A stretch of 64,000 bases of DNA. Origin: Actinomycetes bacterium. GTDB lineage: Bacteria > Actinomycetota > Actinomycetes > Streptosporangiales > Streptosporangiaceae. Shown in pieces: positions 43,626 through 56,162 of this stretch. The notes under the pieces were generated by a model. It was not told the DNA's origin. It searched no databases and worked only from the letters and a program-made list of their open reading frames with translations. How positions within the stretch are numbered: the first letter of the stretch is position 1; each line of letters begins with the position of its first letter. The stretch is from NCBI GenBank assembly GCA_021793235.1, contig JAJYTD010000010.1, positions 1 through 64,000 on the forward strand, given 5' to 3'. Made by a program: the position numbers and the translations under genes.

Positions 43626-44369
43626 ATGTCGGAGAAACGAAGCCTCTTCAGCAGGATGAGCGAAATGAACGGGTGGACGCGGACGGCCATTATCGGAACC
43701 GGTGTCGCCGCTCTCCTGGTTGGAATCCCCTTTGCCAGCGCGGACCCGGGAGACCCGATCGTCGGGGGCACCGACGGCGGCCAGATCACCGACTGCTACA
43801 TCGAGGGCGCCGACGGCGGCCGCATCGAGCTCAACAAGCCCGGCTGCGAAGAGGACTCCGAGGAGAAGCCGAAGGAAGACCCCAAGGAAGACCCCAAGGA
43901 GGAGCCGGAAGAGGAGCCCGAGGAGGAGCCGGAAGAGGAGCCCGGGGAGGAGCCGGAAGAAGAGCCCGAGAAGAAGCCGGCTCCCGTCAACAAGACCGTG
44001 GGGGTCTACCCCGAGAACAAGGGCAAGCAGAACCCGGATGACATCGAGTGGCGCGACCGTAAGGACGGCGATCCGGGGATCATCCTCGTGAAGCTCTTCA
44101 AGGACGAGAAATACGGCGGTGACGTGCTGACCGTCTACGGCCACCGCGTGTGCAAGCACGACAGCTCGCACGACTACAAGTTCAACCTGCCGGACGAGTG
44201 GAAGAACGAGGTCACCTCGGTGCAGACCTGGGGCGGCTGCAACGTCAACCTCTACGACGACGTAGACGAAGGCGGCGACGACACCGAAATCAGTGACGAG
44301 AAGGACGCCCCCCACATCGGGAATTCGAACAGCTTCAATGACAAGGCCGAGTTCGTCGAGCTGTGGTGA
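43626..44369 (+). CDS. Secreted beta/gamma-crystallin-like protein with Glu-Pro repeats
   Basis: 247 aa. A signal peptide with a long basic lead ends near residue 39 (TAIIGTGVAALLVGIPFASA). Residues about 75-118 are Glu/Pro/Lys repeats (EEPEEEPEEEP). The C-terminal 90 residues read VKLFKDEKYGGDVLTVYG, NEVTSVQTWGGCNVNLYDD and SNSFNDKAEFVELW, the paired Greek-key pattern of beta/gamma-crystallins (Y-x-G-G, then S-S-V-type ends). Bacterial members often bind calcium. ATG 43626; the next two genes also encode secreted proteins. Confidence 0.75.
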   Translation: MSEKRSLFSRMSEMNGWTRTAIIGTGVAALLVGIPFASADPGDPIVGGTDGGQITDCYIEGADGGRIELNKPGCEEDSEEKPKEDPKEDPKEEPEEEPEEEPEEEPGEEPEEEPEKKPAPVNKTVGVYPENKGKQNPDDIEWRDRKDGDPGIILVKLFKDEKYGGDVLTVYGHRVCKHDSSHDYKFNLPDEWKNEVTSVQTWGGCNVNLYDDVDEGGDDTEISDEKDAPHIGNSNSFNDKAEFVELW

Positions 44370-44409
44370 CTGCTCCGGTGCGGCGGTACTCAAGGAAAGG
44401 AGCCCTGCG

Positions 44410-45081
44410 ATGAGCAGGCATCGAATCCTCAGCTCGATCCTGTCCATGTCGGCCGCGGCCTGCCTGGTGACGGCGCTTGTCACCGTCGCAGTGCCAAGCG
44501 CTTCGGCCGATGAGATCCCCGACTGGCACGAGCTCATGAACAAGTGCGGCAACGGTACGGCCCGGTGCGAATTCCATGCCACCGGTCCGCCCAAGCCGAC
44601 GTTCGCGAGCACGGAGAAGAAGAGCCCCGATATCCCGCACTGTGCAGGCGACGAGAACTTCAAGAGCTACCGCACCGAAGAGAGGCACACCGTGAGGACC
44701 GTGAGGACGGTCGGAGGCTCGGTGATGGCCGGGGTCTCGAGCGAGATCCCGGGTATCGCGGAGTTCGAGACGGTCGTCGAGGCGGAGTTCGGGCACGGGT
44801 GGCACGAGTCCCATACCTATGCGGACTCCGCGACCGTGAACCCGGAAGAGGGCCACATCGGCTGGTTGGAGCTGCGTGCCCCGGTCTATGAGTACGAGGG
44901 TATCTACGAGCTGCATTTCGAGGACAAGCAGTACGGGCACTACATCTGGTATATCCCCTCGACCACCACTGTTCCGCGGCCGGCGAGCACCAAAGACAGC
45001 CAGGGATGGAAGATCCGGGATCGGAAGATGACCGATGCGGAGAAGAAGGCCCATTGTGCGGACAAGGACATCGGCGAGTAG
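44410..45081 (+). CDS. Secreted protein, beta-pore-forming-like fold (paralogue A)
   Basis: 223 aa. The signal peptide ends near 34 (VAVPSASA). The mature part has the alternating polar/apolar pattern RTVRTVGGSVMAGVSS, IPGIAEFETVVEAEFGHGWH and then IYELHFEDKQYGHYIWYIP. The order (long strands, I-P-G-x-A-E, F-x-H-x-W) recalls ETX/MTX2 and aerolysin-type pore formers, where this hairpin enters membranes. That likeness is by eye only. Three Cys near the N-terminus and one at the C-terminus could pair. ATG 44410 with AAAGGAG upstream. Confidence 0.6.
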   Translation: MSRHRILSSILSMSAAACLVTALVTVAVPSASADEIPDWHELMNKCGNGTARCEFHATGPPKPTFASTEKKSPDIPHCAGDENFKSYRTEERHTVRTVRTVGGSVMAGVSSEIPGIAEFETVVEAEFGHGWHESHTYADSATVNPEEGHIGWLELRAPVYEYEGIYELHFEDKQYGHYIWYIPSTTTVPRPASTKDSQGWKIRDRKMTDAEKKAHCADKDIGE

Positions 45082-45094
45082 GGGGCAGGAAACG

Positions 45095-45721
45095 ATGAAG
45101 AAGACGTTGCTGACGGCCGTCGCCGGTGCTGTCCTGGCGACCGGTATAGGGGCGGCCCCCGCCGCTCAGGCCGAAGAGAAACCTGATTTCGATGCTCTGC
45201 TCGAAATGTGCGATGAGGCGAATACCTGCGAGTTCCATCTGTCCGGATCGCCCGTGGTCTATGCGGAGGAGAGTAAGGAGGTGACCACCGTTCCCGCCGT
45301 AAACTGCACGAATACCGAGCAGGAGCGGACCGCGTTCTGGATGGACGCGCGCGGTGAAAGGGACTGGTGGGAGGTCAGCCTTACCCACAAGGCCGAAATA
45401 CTCTTCGTGCAGTCGGGATTCTCTGTCTTCTACAGCCAGGCAGAAGATGAAGAATTACTTACCAGGAAGCAATATGAGATGTATCTTCCTCCGGGAAAGG
45501 TCGGATACGTCTACCAGAAACCGCTGATGCAGCGCACGGAAGGCATCTATGAGCTGCATTTCGAGGACAAGCAGTACGGGCACTACATCTGGTACATCCC
45601 GAAGACGATCATCGAACCCATGCCCGACAGTGAGGCGCCCACGGGCAACGGCAGCGTGCTATCGCACTCGATAGAGGATATGAGCGAGGAGGACCGCGAG
45701 CACTGCGACAGCGGGGAATGA
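45095..45721 (+). CDS. Secreted protein, beta-pore-forming-like fold (paralogue B)
   Basis: 208 aa. Signal peptide MKKTLLTAVAGAVLATGIGA, cut near 26. It parallels paralogue A: similar start (PDFDALLEMCDEANTCEFH against PDWHELMNKCGNGTARCEFH), then diverged strands (WWEVSLTHKAEILFVQSG), then the same IYELHFEDKQYGHYIWYIP. Only 13 bp separate it from A. The shared block is nearly identical in DNA. Role unknown; possible toxin or competition factor. Confidence 0.6.
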   Translation: MKKTLLTAVAGAVLATGIGAAPAAQAEEKPDFDALLEMCDEANTCEFHLSGSPVVYAEESKEVTTVPAVNCTNTEQERTAFWMDARGERDWWEVSLTHKAEILFVQSGFSVFYSQAEDEELLTRKQYEMYLPPGKVGYVYQKPLMQRTEGIYELHFEDKQYGHYIWYIPKTIIEPMPDSEAPTGNGSVLSHSIEDMSEEDREHCDSGE

Positions 45722-46256
45722 GCGACGTTTCTCCGATCCTCTGCCCCTGTCTCCTTACCCCTCCGGCCCGGCCCTTCCTTGCCCACGGGCCTTCGGGCGA
45801 CGACCCTCGTGACGGGCCGGCCCGACCTCGTGATCCGGGCCGCCGACGGCACCGCCGCCTACTACACAGAGGGCGGGGCGGGTGAGCCCGCCCGAGGAGG
45901 CCGCCGCACGCGTCGAGGATCAGCGTGCCAACGGCACCGAGCGTGTGGACGGTGTAGGCGGCTGCGAGGGCCGACCCCCGCGGCACAGGCCGCGCCGCCG
46001 TGATCCTGCGGCGCGGCCACTTCTGGGCCGCTTCTGCCGCGCATATGCCACACGATAGCGGCGGTAAATGTCCGATGCGTCAATGCGCAGGGCACCCTGC
46101 TGGCCAAGTCGACAATCCTGAGGAATAAAAACATCGGAGGGGTATCAAAGGGGGGAACGATTCCATATCGGCCATTGCCGTCGGATCCACCCGCGGGTCA
46201 GGATCCAGGGGACCGTACGTTTTGAGTGTTCGACCCGGAAAGGAGAGGGGAGTCGA
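45722..46256. other. Intergenic before putP
   Basis: 535 bp. It contains several G/C-rich inverted segments (45950-46020) and the putP ribosome site GGAGAGGGGAG at 46241-46251. No gene was recognised in any frame. Confidence 0.35.
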
Positions 46257-47795
46257 GTGGACAGTTCCGTTCTGGCATCAATCGCCACCTTCGCCGCTTA
46301 CTTCGTGGTGATGGTCGCGATCGGTCTCTCCGTCTACAAGAGGACCACATCCCTGTCTGATTTCGTCCTGGGTGACCGGAAACTGAACAGCTGGGTGGCG
46401 GGGCTGAGCGCCAACGCCAGCGACTTCAGCGCCTGGCTGCTCCTGGGCCTCCCCGGCGCGATCTACCTCTCCGGCCTGGGCGAAGCATGGATCGCCGTCG
46501 GCTTGGCCATCGGCTTCGCGGCCAGTTGGTACCTCATGGCCGGCCGGCTGCGCGTCTACACCGAGCGCGCCACTGACGCACGAAGCGGCGGCGACTCGAA
46601 CTCGCTTACGCTCTCCTCCTACCTGGAGAACCGGTTTGCCGACCGCACCGGTCTCCTCCGCGCGGTCTCGGCCGTCCTCATCCTGCTCTTCTACCTCTTC
46701 TACGTGGCCTCCGGCCTGGTGGCGATGGGCGGCCTGTTCTCGGATGCCTTCGGTATCTCGATGACCGTCTCCATCGTGATCGGCGTGTCGATCGTGGTGC
46801 TCTACACCTTCCTCGGCGGTTTCCTCGCGGTGAGCTACACCGACGTGATCCAGGCCGTCATGATGTGGGCCGCGCTGCTCGTCGTGCCGCTCGTGGCGAT
46901 CGCCACCATCACCGCCGACCCGGAGAAGAACGTGGAAGGCGGCCTGGCCTCGGTACTCGGCGGCGTCTCCGGCGGCGCCGACTGGAGTTTCGGCGACGCG
47001 CTGGTGCCCATGGTGGTCATCTCGGGCCTGGCCTGGGGGTTCGGCTACTTCGGCCAGCCGCACATTCTCGCCCGCTTCATGGGCATCCGCTCGGTCAAAG
47101 ACATCCCCAAGGCCGCCGCTGTCAGTGTCAGCTGGGCGGTCAGCGCGATGGCCATGGCCCTCGTCCTCGGTTTCACCGGCGCCGTCTACTTCGACCAGCC
47201 GATCGACGACCCCGAACAGGTCTTCGCCCAGTTGATCCAGGCTCTGATGAACCCGTGGGTGGCCGGATTCCTGCTGGCGGCGATCCTCGCGGCCGTCATG
47301 AGCACCGCGGACTCCCAGCTCCTGGTGGCCGCCTCGGCGCTGACCGAGGACGGGTACCGCGCGTTCGTGAAGCGCGACGCGTCCCCGCTGAGATTGGTGT
47401 GGGTCAGCCGCGCCTCCGTGATCCTGATCGCGGTCATCGCCGCCTGGATCGCGATCTCCGGCAACACCACCATCATGGACCTGGTCGGCTATGCCTGGGC
47501 CGGTTTCGGCGCCGGGTTCGGCCCGGTCATCCTGCTCTCCCTCTACTGGCGCAAGATGAACACCGCAGGTGCGCTCGCCGGGATGATCGGCGGCGGGGCG
47601 ACCGCCGTCATCTGGGACATCCTCGACACCAACGTGCTGGAGACCGGGCTCTACGCCATGGTCCCGGCCGTCATCGTGAGCCTCGCCGCGATCGCCGCCG
47701 TCAACCCTCTCGGCCGGACTACCGACCAGATGGATGCGGACTTCGACCGGGTGAGCAGTGAGTTGGGGACAAGCGAGCCAAAGACCGGGGTCTGA
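46257..47795 (+). CDS. putP: Sodium/proline symporter
   Basis: 512 aa, about 13 TM helices. It has the SSS-family start YFVVMVAIGLSVYKRT and FVLGDRKLNSWVAGLSANASDFSAWLLLGLPG (about 38-68), the sodium and proline site of PutP. Other marks are YTDVIQAVMM and NPWVAGFLLAAILAAVMSTADSQLL. It imports proline with sodium. GTG 46257 has a strong site. It is convergent with the BCCT gene, and both import compatible solutes. Confidence 0.9.
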   Translation: MDSSVLASIATFAAYFVVMVAIGLSVYKRTTSLSDFVLGDRKLNSWVAGLSANASDFSAWLLLGLPGAIYLSGLGEAWIAVGLAIGFAASWYLMAGRLRVYTERATDARSGGDSNSLTLSSYLENRFADRTGLLRAVSAVLILLFYLFYVASGLVAMGGLFSDAFGISMTVSIVIGVSIVVLYTFLGGFLAVSYTDVIQAVMMWAALLVVPLVAIATITADPEKNVEGGLASVLGGVSGGADWSFGDALVPMVVISGLAWGFGYFGQPHILARFMGIRSVKDIPKAAAVSVSWAVSAMAMALVLGFTGAVYFDQPIDDPEQVFAQLIQALMNPWVAGFLLAAILAAVMSTADSQLLVAASALTEDGYRAFVKRDASPLRLVWVSRASVILIAVIAAWIAISGNTTIMDLVGYAWAGFGAGFGPVILLSLYWRKMNTAGALAGMIGGGATAVIWDILDTNVLETGLYAMVPAVIVSLAAIAAVNPLGRTTDQMDADFDRVSSELGTSEPKTGV

Positions 47796-47989
47796 TCAGC
47801 CGGTTCCGGCAGCAGAGAGGCTTCGGACGCCCGTCGTCCGCAGCCCAAGGTCTTGCCCGGCGAGGTGGCTCTCTCCAGCGGCAGTACCCAGGTCTGTGCG
47901 GAATTTTGGGAAATTCTCCGGTGGACCTCTCCGTCAGGGCGCGTCTTCCTCGGGGCGGGATGTGCGGCTCACCAGGTCCCGGGGAGCTT

Positions 47990-49567
47990 CTACTCCTGGG
48001 GGTCCTGGCGGCGCTGGAACCGGTGGCGGTGGAAGACGGGCACCGCGTCATCGTTCCCCAGTGCCCTCATCAGGGAGAACATCATGAGGAACGCTATGAC
48101 GAAGAATGGTAGGCCGACGACGACGATCACCTGTTGCAGCGCGTCCAGGCCGCCCTTGCCCGTGGCCGCGAGCAGGGTCGCCGCGATCACTCCCTCGGCC
48201 ACCGCCCAGTAGACGCGCTGATGTGTGGGGCCTACGCCCTTGTCCCCGTTGCACAGCATGTCGACGACCAGCGACGCCGAGTCCGATGACGTGGTGAAGA
48301 AGATGGCCACGATCAGTACCGAGAACACCGAGACCGCCGTGGTGAACGGGAAATTCTCCAGGAAAGCGAACAGCGCCCCGGGGATGTCGTCGTTGACGAC
48401 GACGGACTGGACCAGCCCGCCCGGTCCGTTCAGTTCGATGTCCACCGCGGACAGGCCGAACACGCTGAACCAGATGATGGTGAACGCGGTGGGCAGCAGC
48501 AGGACGCCGAGCACGAACTCCCGGATCGTGCGCCCCCGGGAGATGCGGGCGATGAAGATTCCGACGAATGGGGACCAGCTGATGGTCCAAGCCCAGTAGA
48601 ACACCGTCCAGGTGTCCTGCCAACCAGTGTCGCCGAACGCGTCGTTCCAGAACGCCAGCGGAACGAGCCAGCGCAGGTAGATGCCGGTCGACTCGATGAT
48701 CCCCCGGATCAGGAAGAGCGTGGAGCCGGTGACCACGACGAAGACCATCAGGGCGATCGCCATGACGATGTTGATGTTGGAGAGCCGCTTCACTCCTTTG
48801 TCCAGGCCGAGAGCCACCGAGACGACGGCGATGGCCTCGATCGCCGCGATCAGCAGGACCTGGGCGAGCTTGTTCTCGGGGACACCGAACAGGCTGGCCA
48901 GTCCGCTGTTGATCTGCAGCGTGCCGAGGCCGATCGAGACCGCGACGCCGAACAGTGTGCCCATGACCGCCGTGATGTCGATGATCTTGCCGATGGGCCC
49001 GTGGATTCGGTCACCGAGGAACGGCTGGAAAATCGAGCTGAGCCGCAGCGGCAGTTTCCGCCGGTATCCGAAATAGGCGAACGCCAGCGCCGGCAGGCAG
49101 AAGATCGTCCAGGTGTGCAGCCCGAAGTGGTAGAGCGCGTAGGCCATGGCCTGCTTGGCCGCTCCCGTCGACTCGGGAGGGACGTTCTGCTGCGGGGGGT
49201 TGGCGAAGTGGCTGATCGGCTCCGCGACGCCCCAGAACATCAGGATGCTGCCGATTCCGGCGGCGAACAGCATCGCGAACCAGGCGGGGTTGCTGTACTC
49301 GGGCAGGTCCCCTTTGTCGCCCAGCCGCACATTGCCGTACCGGCTGGCCGCGATCCAGATCAAGAAGATCAGGAACGTGGTGACACCGAGGATATAGAAC
49401 CAGCCGAGCTTGTCGGTGATCCAGTTCGACAGCGTGCCGAAGAGGAGATCGATCTGTGCGGTGAAGGCGATCGTCGCCACGACGAACAGGACCATCAGCA
49501 CCGTGGACGTGAAGAAGACGGCGGGGTCCGTGCGGAGCCCCAGACGGCGCTGCAGTCTCTCCAGCAT
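47990..49567 (-). CDS. BCCT-family betaine/choline/carnitine transporter
   Basis: 525 aa, 12 TM. The signature is in WTISWSPFVGIFIARISRGR (about 335-354), and MFWGVAEPISHFANPP (about 97) is also typical. A short basic C-terminus (HRHRFQRRQDPQE) could sense osmotic change. It imports quaternary ammonium compounds with sodium or protons. ATG 49567 has AAGGG seven bases upstream; 49582 is possible. Confidence 0.9.
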   Translation of the reverse strand: MLERLQRRLGLRTDPAVFFTSTVLMVLFVVATIAFTAQIDLLFGTLSNWITDKLGWFYILGVTTFLIFLIWIAASRYGNVRLGDKGDLPEYSNPAWFAMLFAAGIGSILMFWGVAEPISHFANPPQQNVPPESTGAAKQAMAYALYHFGLHTWTIFCLPALAFAYFGYRRKLPLRLSSIFQPFLGDRIHGPIGKIIDITAVMGTLFGVAVSIGLGTLQINSGLASLFGVPENKLAQVLLIAAIEAIAVVSVALGLDKGVKRLSNINIVMAIALMVFVVVTGSTLFLIRGIIESTGIYLRWLVPLAFWNDAFGDTGWQDTWTVFYWAWTISWSPFVGIFIARISRGRTIREFVLGVLLLPTAFTIIWFSVFGLSAVDIELNGPGGLVQSVVVNDDIPGALFAFLENFPFTTAVSVFSVLIVAIFFTTSSDSASLVVDMLCNGDKGVGPTHQRVYWAVAEGVIAATLLAATGKGGLDALQQVIVVVGLPFFVIAFLMMFSLMRALGNDDAVPVFHRHRFQRRQDPQE

Positions 49568-49998
49568 GTGGTTCCCTTTCACCGAGTGGCGGATTTCCCG
49601 GAACGGCCGCGAGCGGTTCGCGGGGTTTCCGTCCCGAGGCGGCGGACCGCGGTGAGGTGAGAGATACAGACCCGTCCGTGTCCGAGTAATTACTCTCAGT
49701 TTCCGATCATGGCATATCAGCGGAACGGCAGTGGCGTCCTCGATCGTGGAACACAGGTTCTGGCCGTGGTGACCGCGCTCACGCCACCGGATGCGGCGGT
49801 GTCGGGGGATCCGGCAATGGCGTGGGAGTGGGCCGCACGGCGCGCTTCAGCAATGGACCGGTGCGAAACGGAGCGGGTTGTGGGTAGCGGATCGGCGGTG
49901 GCGTGTCGGGGCGGCGGACCAGGTGGCGCGAACACCCTGATAACGCGGTTTTCGCGCCCCCGCCGGGTGAACCGGGCACCCGACCGCTCTGGACCGGG
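49568..49998. other. Intergenic upstream of the BCCT gene
   Basis: 431 bp between the BCCT start and the LysR stop. The BCCT promoter should be here (near 49660-49700, an AT-richer stretch). No hairpin or gene seen. Confidence 0.3.
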
Positions 49999-50949
49999 TC
50001 AGTTCCAGATGGTGACGTGCACCGGCGGGCGGAACCGTGCGGCCGGGATCCCGGAACTGGGGCGCTGCAGCAGATAGAGCGCTTCGGGAGTCTTCAAAAA
50101 CCGGTGGAACCCGGTGGCGACCACGGACCTGATCTCCGAGGAAGGCATGGTCACGCACCAGGTCTCGTCCATCGGGGTAGCGGGGGTGGTGATGACCGCG
50201 AGGTCGCCACGCTGCACTTGCGGCCGCACCAGGTGGGCGATCGCGGGCGCTACTCCCGCGCCCTCGGCCGCGGCGGCCCACGCCGCGGTCTGGTTGGGGA
50301 ACACGCGCACCCGCGACTCCGGAACGTTCAGCCGCCGCAACAGCGCGGCCACGTCACTGGCCGGGTCGGTTCCGGAGGGATCGACGAGCCACGGAACCCG
50401 GGCGACGTCCCCACGGATCCGGGCCTTGGCCGCGGCGACCACGATGATCCGGCAGCGGAAGACGGGATCGCTGACCGTGCCGGTGGCGGGGTCGGTTCCG
50501 CCCCGGCGGATCCCCAGTCCCAGGTCGGCCAGGCGATCGGCGACCAGGAGCGGGATCTGGTCATGGGTGGCCACACCGACGCTGTGCTCGATGGAGGTGT
50601 TCATCCGTGCGGTGAATGCATCGATCACGGGAGTGGCCAGGAACTCCGCCACCGGACTCGTGGCGACCATCCGCAACTGGTCGGGGGCGCCCTTGGCGGC
50701 GCGCACCACCGCCTCGGCCTCGTTTCCCAGCCGTACCACCTGAGATGCGATGGGCATAAGGCGGGCACCGCCCGGGGTCAGCGCCATCCCGCCGGGGCCG
50801 CGCTCGATCAGCGGGTCACCGAAGTGGTTGCGCAGCGCCGCGAGCGCCTGCGAGACAGCGGGTTCGCTCACTCCCAGGGCGCTGGCGGCTTCCTTCACTG
50901 ATCCCAGCCTGGCGACCAGGACGAAGGCGCTCAACTGGGTCAGGGTCAT
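49999..50949 (-). CDS. LysR-family transcriptional regulator
   Basis: 316 aa. The winged HTH is at residues 1-60 (TQLSAFVLVARLGSVKEAASALGVSEPAVSQALAALR); the effector domain follows (about 90-290). It is divergent from the cox genes with 362 bp between, the usual LysR layout, so it likely controls them. The inducer is unknown; CO or a metabolite is a guess. Confidence 0.85.
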   Translation of the reverse strand: MTLTQLSAFVLVARLGSVKEAASALGVSEPAVSQALAALRNHFGDPLIERGPGGMALTPGGARLMPIASQVVRLGNEAEAVVRAAKGAPDQLRMVATSPVAEFLATPVIDAFTARMNTSIEHSVGVATHDQIPLLVADRLADLGLGIRRGGTDPATGTVSDPVFRCRIIVVAAAKARIRGDVARVPWLVDPSGTDPASDVAALLRRLNVPESRVRVFPNQTAAWAAAAEGAGVAPAIAHLVRPQVQRGDLAVITTPATPMDETWCVTMPSSEIRSVVATGFHRFLKTPEALYLLQRPSSGIPAARFRPPVHVTIWN

Positions 50950-51311
50950 GGCCTCATTGTGTTACCGCGCCCCGGGGATACGGCAATCGGTATGTGGCGG
51001 AATGCGAAAAAGATTTGTGGATGTTATTGATTCCCGCCATGGGGCGGCGCTCCGCGGTCCGGAGGCGCGCGACGGGGCCGCCAGGCCCGTGCGGCCATGT
51101 TCACGAGGGGTCTTAAGCGATCCATTATTTCGCCATTGCCCTAAGTGCCCGATGGGCGAATGATCTGCGGCACACAGTGCCGACTCATCGGCGACCCAAG
51201 AAGTCCGCGCCCTAGGCGCGGCCCGGCGCCATGCCGACGACCCAAGCCGACACTATCCCCCGAACGCGGCTCGGTCTCCACCCGACGCCGCCATCCGCGC
51301 GGAGGTCCAGT
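50950..51311. promoter_or_regulatory. LysR-cox divergent control region
   Basis: 362 bp. It contains TTCGCC (51129-51134) and GGCGAA (51155-51160), a 6-bp inverted repeat with 20-nt spacing, and the GGAGG (51301-51305) that serves a TTG start. LysR sites are not obvious. No gene was recognised. Confidence 0.4.
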
Positions 51312-52190
51312 TTGCAAGTCCCCGCCCATTTCGGCTACGACCGAGCCACCAGCATCGATCACGCACTGCGGTTACTCGCCCGGCACGGCGATCAGGCACG
51401 GGTGATCGCAGGCGGACACAGCCTGATTCCCATGATGAAACTGCGCCTGGCCGAACCGGAGGCGCTGATCGACATCAACGGCATCGACGAACTCCGAGGA
51501 ATCACGGTCAGCGGCGACGAACTCCTCATCGGAGCGCTGACCCGCCACGCCGACCTGCTGTCCTCGGCGGTCGTCGGCGAACACTTCCCGGTCCTGCACG
51601 ACGCCGAGCGGGTCATCGCCGACCCGGTCGTGCGCAACTTCGGCACTGTCGGCGGATCGCTGTGCCAGGCCGACCCGTCAGAGGACCTCAGCGCCGCGTT
51701 CGTCGCCCTGGGGGCGACCGGGGTGATCCGCGGCGCCGCGGGCTCCCGGACAGTGCCGCTGCGCGAGTTCCACCTCGGCCCCTACGAGACGGCGGTCGCG
51801 CCCGACGAACTCCTCGTGGAAGTACGGGTGCCGATCCGCCCCGGCGGGAGCAGCGCCTACACGAAGGTCGAACGCCGCGCCGGCGACTGGGCCGTGGCGG
51901 CCGCGGGCGCCGCCGTATGGCTCGGTCCGGACGGGGCCATCACCGACGCCGGAATCGGCCTCGCCGCTGTCGGCGCCGAGCATTTCACCGCACCCGAGGC
52001 CGAGGAGTTCCTGCGGGGCAGGGCCGGAGACGACGCCGCCCTCGTCGAGGCCGGCAAGATCGCCGCTCAGCACTGCGATCCGCAGGCAGACCAGCGCGGC
52101 CCGGCCGACTACAAACGCCACCTCGCGGGTGAGCTGACCACGCGCGCGCTGCGCCGCGCCGTCGCCCGCGCGTCCGGCCAGGAGGCCTGA
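51312..52190 (+). CDS. coxM: Carbon monoxide dehydrogenase, medium (FAD) subunit
   Basis: 292 aa, the FAD-binding subunit. The FAD motifs are [17 protein letters not shown] (about 34-50) and [15 protein letters not shown] (about 110-124), as in CoxM. It passes electrons from the Fe-S subunit to quinone. TTG 51312 has GGAGG six bases upstream, so it is a better start than 51231. First gene of coxM-S-L-F-G. Confidence 0.92.
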   Translation: MQVPAHFGYDRATSIDHALRLLARHGDQARVIAGGHSLIPMMKLRLAEPEALIDINGIDELRGITVSGDELLIGALTRHADLLSSAVVGEHFPVLHDAERVIADPVVRNFGTVGGSLCQADPSEDLSAAFVALGATGVIRGAAGSRTVPLREFHLGPYETAVAPDELLVEVRVPIRPGGSSAYTKVERRAGDWAVAAAGAAVWLGPDGAITDAGIGLAAVGAEHFTAPEAEEFLRGRAGDDAALVEAGKIAAQHCDPQADQRGPADYKRHLAGELTTRALRRAVARASGQEA

Positions 52191-52195
52191 TACCC

Positions 52196-52692
52196 ATGAT
52201 GATCACCGTGACCGTCAATGGCGAACGGCACAGCCACGACGTGGAGCCGCGCCTGCTGCTGGTGCACTTCCTGCGCGATGTCGTCGGCCTCACCGGCACC
52301 CACTGGGGCTGCGACACCTCCAACTGCGGCGCCTGCGTGGTGTGGTTGGACGACACCCCGGTCAAGTCCTGTACCGCACTCGCCGTCATGGCCGACGGCC
52401 GCACCGTGCGCACTGTGGAAGGGCTCGAACGCGATGGCGAGCTCGATCCGGTGCAGCGCGGATTCATGGAATGCCACGGGTTGCAGTGCGGATTCTGCAC
52501 GCCCGGGATGATGATGACCTCCCGGTGGCTCCTGGACCGCAACCCCGACCCGAGCGAGGAGGAGATCCGCGAAGCCCTGTCCGGGCAGCTGTGCCGCTGC
52601 ACCGGATACGAGAACATCGTGCGCTCGGTGCGGTGGGCCGCGGAGAACCCGGCCGACGACAGCACCGAAGCGTCCCAGGAGGTCTCCCCGTC

Positions 52693-52696
<4 letters not shown>
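52196..52696 (+). CDS. coxS: Carbon monoxide dehydrogenase, small (2Fe-2S) subunit
   Basis: 166 aa. Two clusters: [13 protein letters not shown] with a later Cys (plant-type, about 39-62), and CGFCTPGMM with CRCTGY (about 100-140). Typical of xanthine-oxidase-family small subunits. Five bases separate it from coxM; it overlaps coxL by four. Confidence 0.95.
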
Positions 52697-55076
<2,380 letters not shown>

Positions 55077-55080
<4 letters not shown>

Positions 55081-56153
55081 GTACGACCCGCACCGCTGCC
55101 GTGCCGCGGGATGTGCGCGCACGGGAGGATGACCTGCGGGCGGTGCGCACCCCCTTCGTTCTGGCGACGGTGGTGCGCACCGAGAAGCCGGCCGGCTCCC
55201 GCCCCGGGGACCGGGCGCTGATCCTGCCGGACGGGACCATAGAGGGCTTCGTCGGCGGCGTGTGCGCCGAGTCCACTGTGCGTTCGACAGGGTTGCGCCT
55301 GCTGAAGACGGGCGAGTCGACCCTGCTGCGGATCCGGCCGGAGGGTACTTCGCCGACCGTCACCGCGCCGGGGCCGCAGGGCGGTGCCGACGGCGGTGCG
55401 GCCGCGAGCAATACGGCCGGTACGAGCGTGCCCGCAGGGCTGGACTCCCCGGCCGACGTGGGGGAGCCGGTCGACTCCGGTCTGGTCACGGTCGCCAACC
55501 CCTGCCTGTCGGGCGGCACACTGGAAATCTTCATGGAGGTCGTGCTGCCGCCGCCCCTGGTGCGGGTCTTCGGCGACTCGCCGGTGGCGCACGCTCTCGT
55601 CGACGTGGGCTCGGCACTCGGCTACGACGTCCGCGCGACCGACGATCCGCACGCCCCGATAGCGCCGGACACCGCCGCCGTCGTCGTGGCCTCCCACGGC
55701 CGCGACGAGGAGGAAGTGCTCACCGCGGCGCTCAAGGCGGGCGTCCCCTACGTGGGGCTGGTCGCCAGCCGGCGGCGCGGTACGGCCGTCGTCGCCGACC
55801 TGGACCTGTGCGATGGGCACAAACAGCAGGTGCGCACACCGGTCGGCCTGAACATCGGGGCGCGTTTCCCCGCCGAGATCGCGCTGTCGGTGTTCGCCGA
55901 GATGGTCGCCGTGCGCTCCGCCGCACCGGCCGACACCCCCGGATCACCAGAACGACCGGGGCCGGCGGCGAGCACGGCGGTGGCCCCCGCCGAAGAGACC
56001 GACCCGATCTGCGGCATGGCCGTTGTCGCCGCACCGGACGCCATTTCGGCCGAGTACGGCGGTCGCACCTGGTACTTCTGCGCCCCGGGCTGCCGCCGGA
56101 CATTCCTGCGCAATCCCGGGGACTACGCGCGCGGCGCGTCCGAGGAGGATTGA
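55077..56153 (+). CDS. coxF: CoxF/XdhC-type maturation protein with C-terminal YHS domain
   Basis: 358 aa. The XdhC part has TVVRTEKPAGSRPGDRALIL (about 29-48) with FVGGVCAES, and a Rossmann part VRVFGDSPVAHALVDVGSALGYDVRATD (about 163-190). XdhC proteins insert or protect the Mo cofactor. The C-terminus (about 305-350) is a YHS-type metal-binding domain: DPICGMAVV and YFCAPGCRRTFLRNPGDY. ATG 55077 overlaps coxL. Confidence 0.85.
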
Positions 56154-56162
56154 GGAGTCCCC

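Noticed and set aside
43209-44663. 484-aa minus-strand frame with LLLGLLFRLL repeats
   Set aside because: Antisense of the Glu-Pro repeat in the crystallin-like gene.
45779-46003. 74-aa frame before putP
   Set aside because: No ribosome site, Arg/Gly-rich; treated as non-coding.
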